Shown in pieces: positions 62,552 to 64,000 of a stretch of 64,000 bases of DNA (the first letter of the stretch is position 1; every line of letters begins with the position of its first letter). The notes beneath the pieces were generated by a model that saw nothing but the letters and a program-made list of their open reading frames with translations, made no database searches and had not been told where the DNA came from. This stretch comes from Sulfurimonas sp. (lineage in GTDB: Bacteria; Campylobacterota; Campylobacteria; Campylobacterales; Sulfurimonadaceae): positions 2,491,497 to 2,555,496 of the forward strand of contig NZ_CP093396.1 of the NCBI RefSeq assembly GCF_029027405.1, read 5' to 3'. The position numbers and the translations under genes were made by a program.

Positions 62552-63472
62552 ATGAAGACAACATTATTACTTTTGTTTCCTATTGTTCTCTTCGCCTCTG
62601 AACCTATATTACCAATTCCTATAGATATAAAAGTAGATTTAAAAAAAGCGAAACTTGGTCAAAAACTATTTTTTGATACTACTCTTTCTAGAGATAATTC
62701 AACCTCCTGCTTTAGCTGTCATGATGTTTTTAATGGTGGAGCTGACCCTGATATAGTCTCTAAAGGTTTCGCAAATAAAAAAGGCAATGTCCAATCCCCT
62801 ACAGTATTAAACGCTAGATACAACTTTAAACAATTTTGGAATGGTCGAGCAGAAGACCTAACACAACAAGCTGATGGTCCCATAAACAACCCAGTTGAAC
62901 ATAACATGAATCCAAGAATTATTGAAGATAGACTAAATAATTCATCACAATACAAAAAAATATTTAAACTTGTTTATGGAACTTCAGTAATTTCCTACAA
63001 ACAAGTCCTAGATGCTATAGTAGAATTTGAGAATGCTCTAACCACACCAAACTCCAAGTTTGACAAATTTTTAAGAGGCGAAATTAGCCTAAGTAAAAAT
63101 GAAAAAGATGGTTATATTCTTTTTAAAAAAAATGGCTGTATTACTTGTCATAATGGAATTAATATTGGTGGTAATGCATTTCAAAAAATGGGAACATTTT
63201 TAGAGTATGAAACAAAAAATGACTATCCTGACAGAAGTAAAATTACACATAATCCAAATCATAAAAATGTTTTTAAAGTTCCTACACTTAGAAACATAAA
63301 TAAAACAGCTCCTTACTTTCATGATGGCAGTGCTAAGACACTAAAAGAAGCTTTGAGTGTAATGACTAAACATAACTTAGGAATTAAACTTGATGATAGA
63401 GAAGTTAAAAAAATTATTTCATTTTTGAAAACACTCGATGGTGAACTACCTAAAATACTGAGGGGAAAATGA
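62552..63472 (+). CDS. Di-heme cytochrome c peroxidase
   Basis: 306 residues. Signal peptide (about 1-16); heme-binding C-x-x-C-H at CFSCH (C53-H57) and CITCH (about 199-203); VPTLRNINKTAPYFHDGSA near the C-terminus. This is the CCP/MauG family, which reduces hydrogen peroxide in the periplasm with electrons from cytochrome c. The stop overlaps the following start by 4 bases (ATGA). Confidence 0.93.
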   Translation: MKTTLLLLFPIVLFASEPILPIPIDIKVDLKKAKLGQKLFFDTTLSRDNSTSCFSCHDVFNGGADPDIVSKGFANKKGNVQSPTVLNARYNFKQFWNGRAEDLTQQADGPINNPVEHNMNPRIIEDRLNNSSQYKKIFKLVYGTSVISYKQVLDAIVEFENALTTPNSKFDKFLRGEISLSKNEKDGYILFKKNGCITCHNGINIGGNAFQKMGTFLEYETKNDYPDRSKITHNPNHKNVFKVPTLRNINKTAPYFHDGSAKTLKEALSVMTKHNLGIKLDDREVKKIISFLKTLDGELPKILRGK

Positions 63473-64000
63473 AACTAAAACAAGTAATGTTCTTAGTGCT
63501 AGGACTTGGAATTATTTCGTCTATTGCTATTATTTATTTTTACATTATTCAAAAAAACTTCACCAAACAACACAGAGAATTTATTCTATCTGTAAGTGCA
63601 TTAGAAAATGCCCATATTGACCTAGAACATCGAATACTAAAAAGTTCAATATATGCTTACCATAATCAAGATGAAATGGCAGCGACCATAAAAAGGGTTA
63701 AAAAAAATTATAAAAACCTAATTGAATCAAGAATATTAAAAGACACCACATATCTACAAACTAAAAAAAATCTATTATTACTTCAAAAAGATATCACTAT
63801 TAATATGCAAAATATAGAAGAATATATTATGTTAAATGCAGGGATCAAGAACTCTTTAGTATTTTTAAGTAGGTATATAGATGAAGCGACATTTTTACAA
63901 AATGAAGATGAACATCTTTTTATAGATGCTATACAAATTTTAAAGAACTTCAACGATGCAAAAAAAATGCAAGATAGTGACTATATAAATAATACAAGTT
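63469..64000 (+). CDS. Membrane sensor protein, N-terminal part (cut by the window edge)
   Basis: About 177 residues before the window ends. AGGGGAAA precedes the ATG. One membrane segment (about 7-26) is followed by a long all-helical region with repeated L-E/K-heptads (ALENAHIDLEHRILKSSIYAY, IKRVKKNYKNLIES, TYLQTKKNLLLLQKD), which resembles a DAHL-type double-helical sensor domain. Such domains precede GGDEF, kinase or MCP outputs; the output is outside the window. It is coupled to the peroxidase gene, which suggests a redox- or respiration-linked sensor, as inference. Confidence 0.7.
   Translation, partial: MKLKQVMFLVLGLGIISSIAIIYFYIIQKNFTKQHREFILSVSALENAHIDLEHRILKSSIYAYHNQDEMAATIKRVKKNYKNLIESRILKDTTYLQTKKNLLLLQKDITINMQNIEEYIMLNAGIKNSLVFLSRYIDEATFLQNEDEHLFIDAIQILKNFNDAKKMQDSDYINNTS

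Overview
The window is a low-GC, gene-dense chromosomal segment of a free-living Campylobacterota (formerly Epsilonproteobacteria), most like Sulfurimonas or a close relative. The basis is gene content and order that I recognise from Helicobacter, Campylobacter and Sulfurimonas: a U32 peptidase beside a remote CheZ, nfu–TPR–murE, panD–ybaB, an ATPase gene and rnhB beside the S10 operon, an MqnA of the futalosine menaquinone pathway, a Csd4/Pgp1-type cell-shape carboxypeptidase, a split CetA/CetB energy-taxis receptor, and many proteins typical of the group. Species assignment is inference only.

Layout. 1-10.2 kb: U32 peptidase (cut by the window edge), cheZ, a PHP phosphatase, a FecR-domain protein, a trxA–membrane protein–trxB–dapB run, purF with a coupled radical-SAM gene, and a large HBM-type chemoreceptor. 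10.2-14 kb: a leftward run of ilvE, an SPFH protein, hisIE and two small paired membrane proteins. 14-20.2 kb: two convergent fatty-acid desaturases, a porin, an orphan J-domain protein, a decayed pstS relic and two tandem PPK2 polyphosphate kinases. 20.4-31.2 kb: a CetB/CetA-like receptor pair, transketolase, a [2Fe-2S] protein–panD–ybaB–PDZ–polyprenyl synthase run, a beta-barrel protein, nfu–TPR–murE and an aldo/keto reductase.

31.2-34.2 kb is the alpha ribosomal operon (rpmJ to rplQ, including rpoA) and 47.0-57.6 kb is the S10–spc superoperon (rpsJ to infA), both leftward. They are separated by about 12.8 kb of unrelated, mixed-strand genes: a zinc-ribbon protein, a spore-photoproduct-lyase-like radical SAM protein, a group of three peptidoglycan hydrolases (Bax-like, Csd4-like, M15), a beta-barrel protein, a complete IS3-family element, a MazF-type toxin–antitoxin pair, a CvfB-like protein, a stand-alone trpB, an MFS transporter, a chorismate mutase and a secreted tandem rhodanese. 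This is the accessory part of the window.

57.7-64 kb: an ATPase of unknown role with rnhB, a leftward moaD–moaE–moeA molybdopterin operon, mqnA, a di-heme cytochrome c peroxidase and the start of a membrane sensor that runs off the window. Promoters are mostly recognisable by a TATAAT -10 box. Several starts have this box only 5-7 bases upstream of the ATG and no Shine-Dalgarno sequence, suggesting leaderless mRNAs. I saw no tRNA, rRNA, CRISPR array or prophage. No single cluster is clearly a wholly new system; the items most worth following are the pstS relic beside the PPK2 pair, the split ribosomal superoperon, the IS3 element with a nearby truncated end, the cysteine-poor Trx-fold partner between trxA and trxB, and the candidate leaderless genes.
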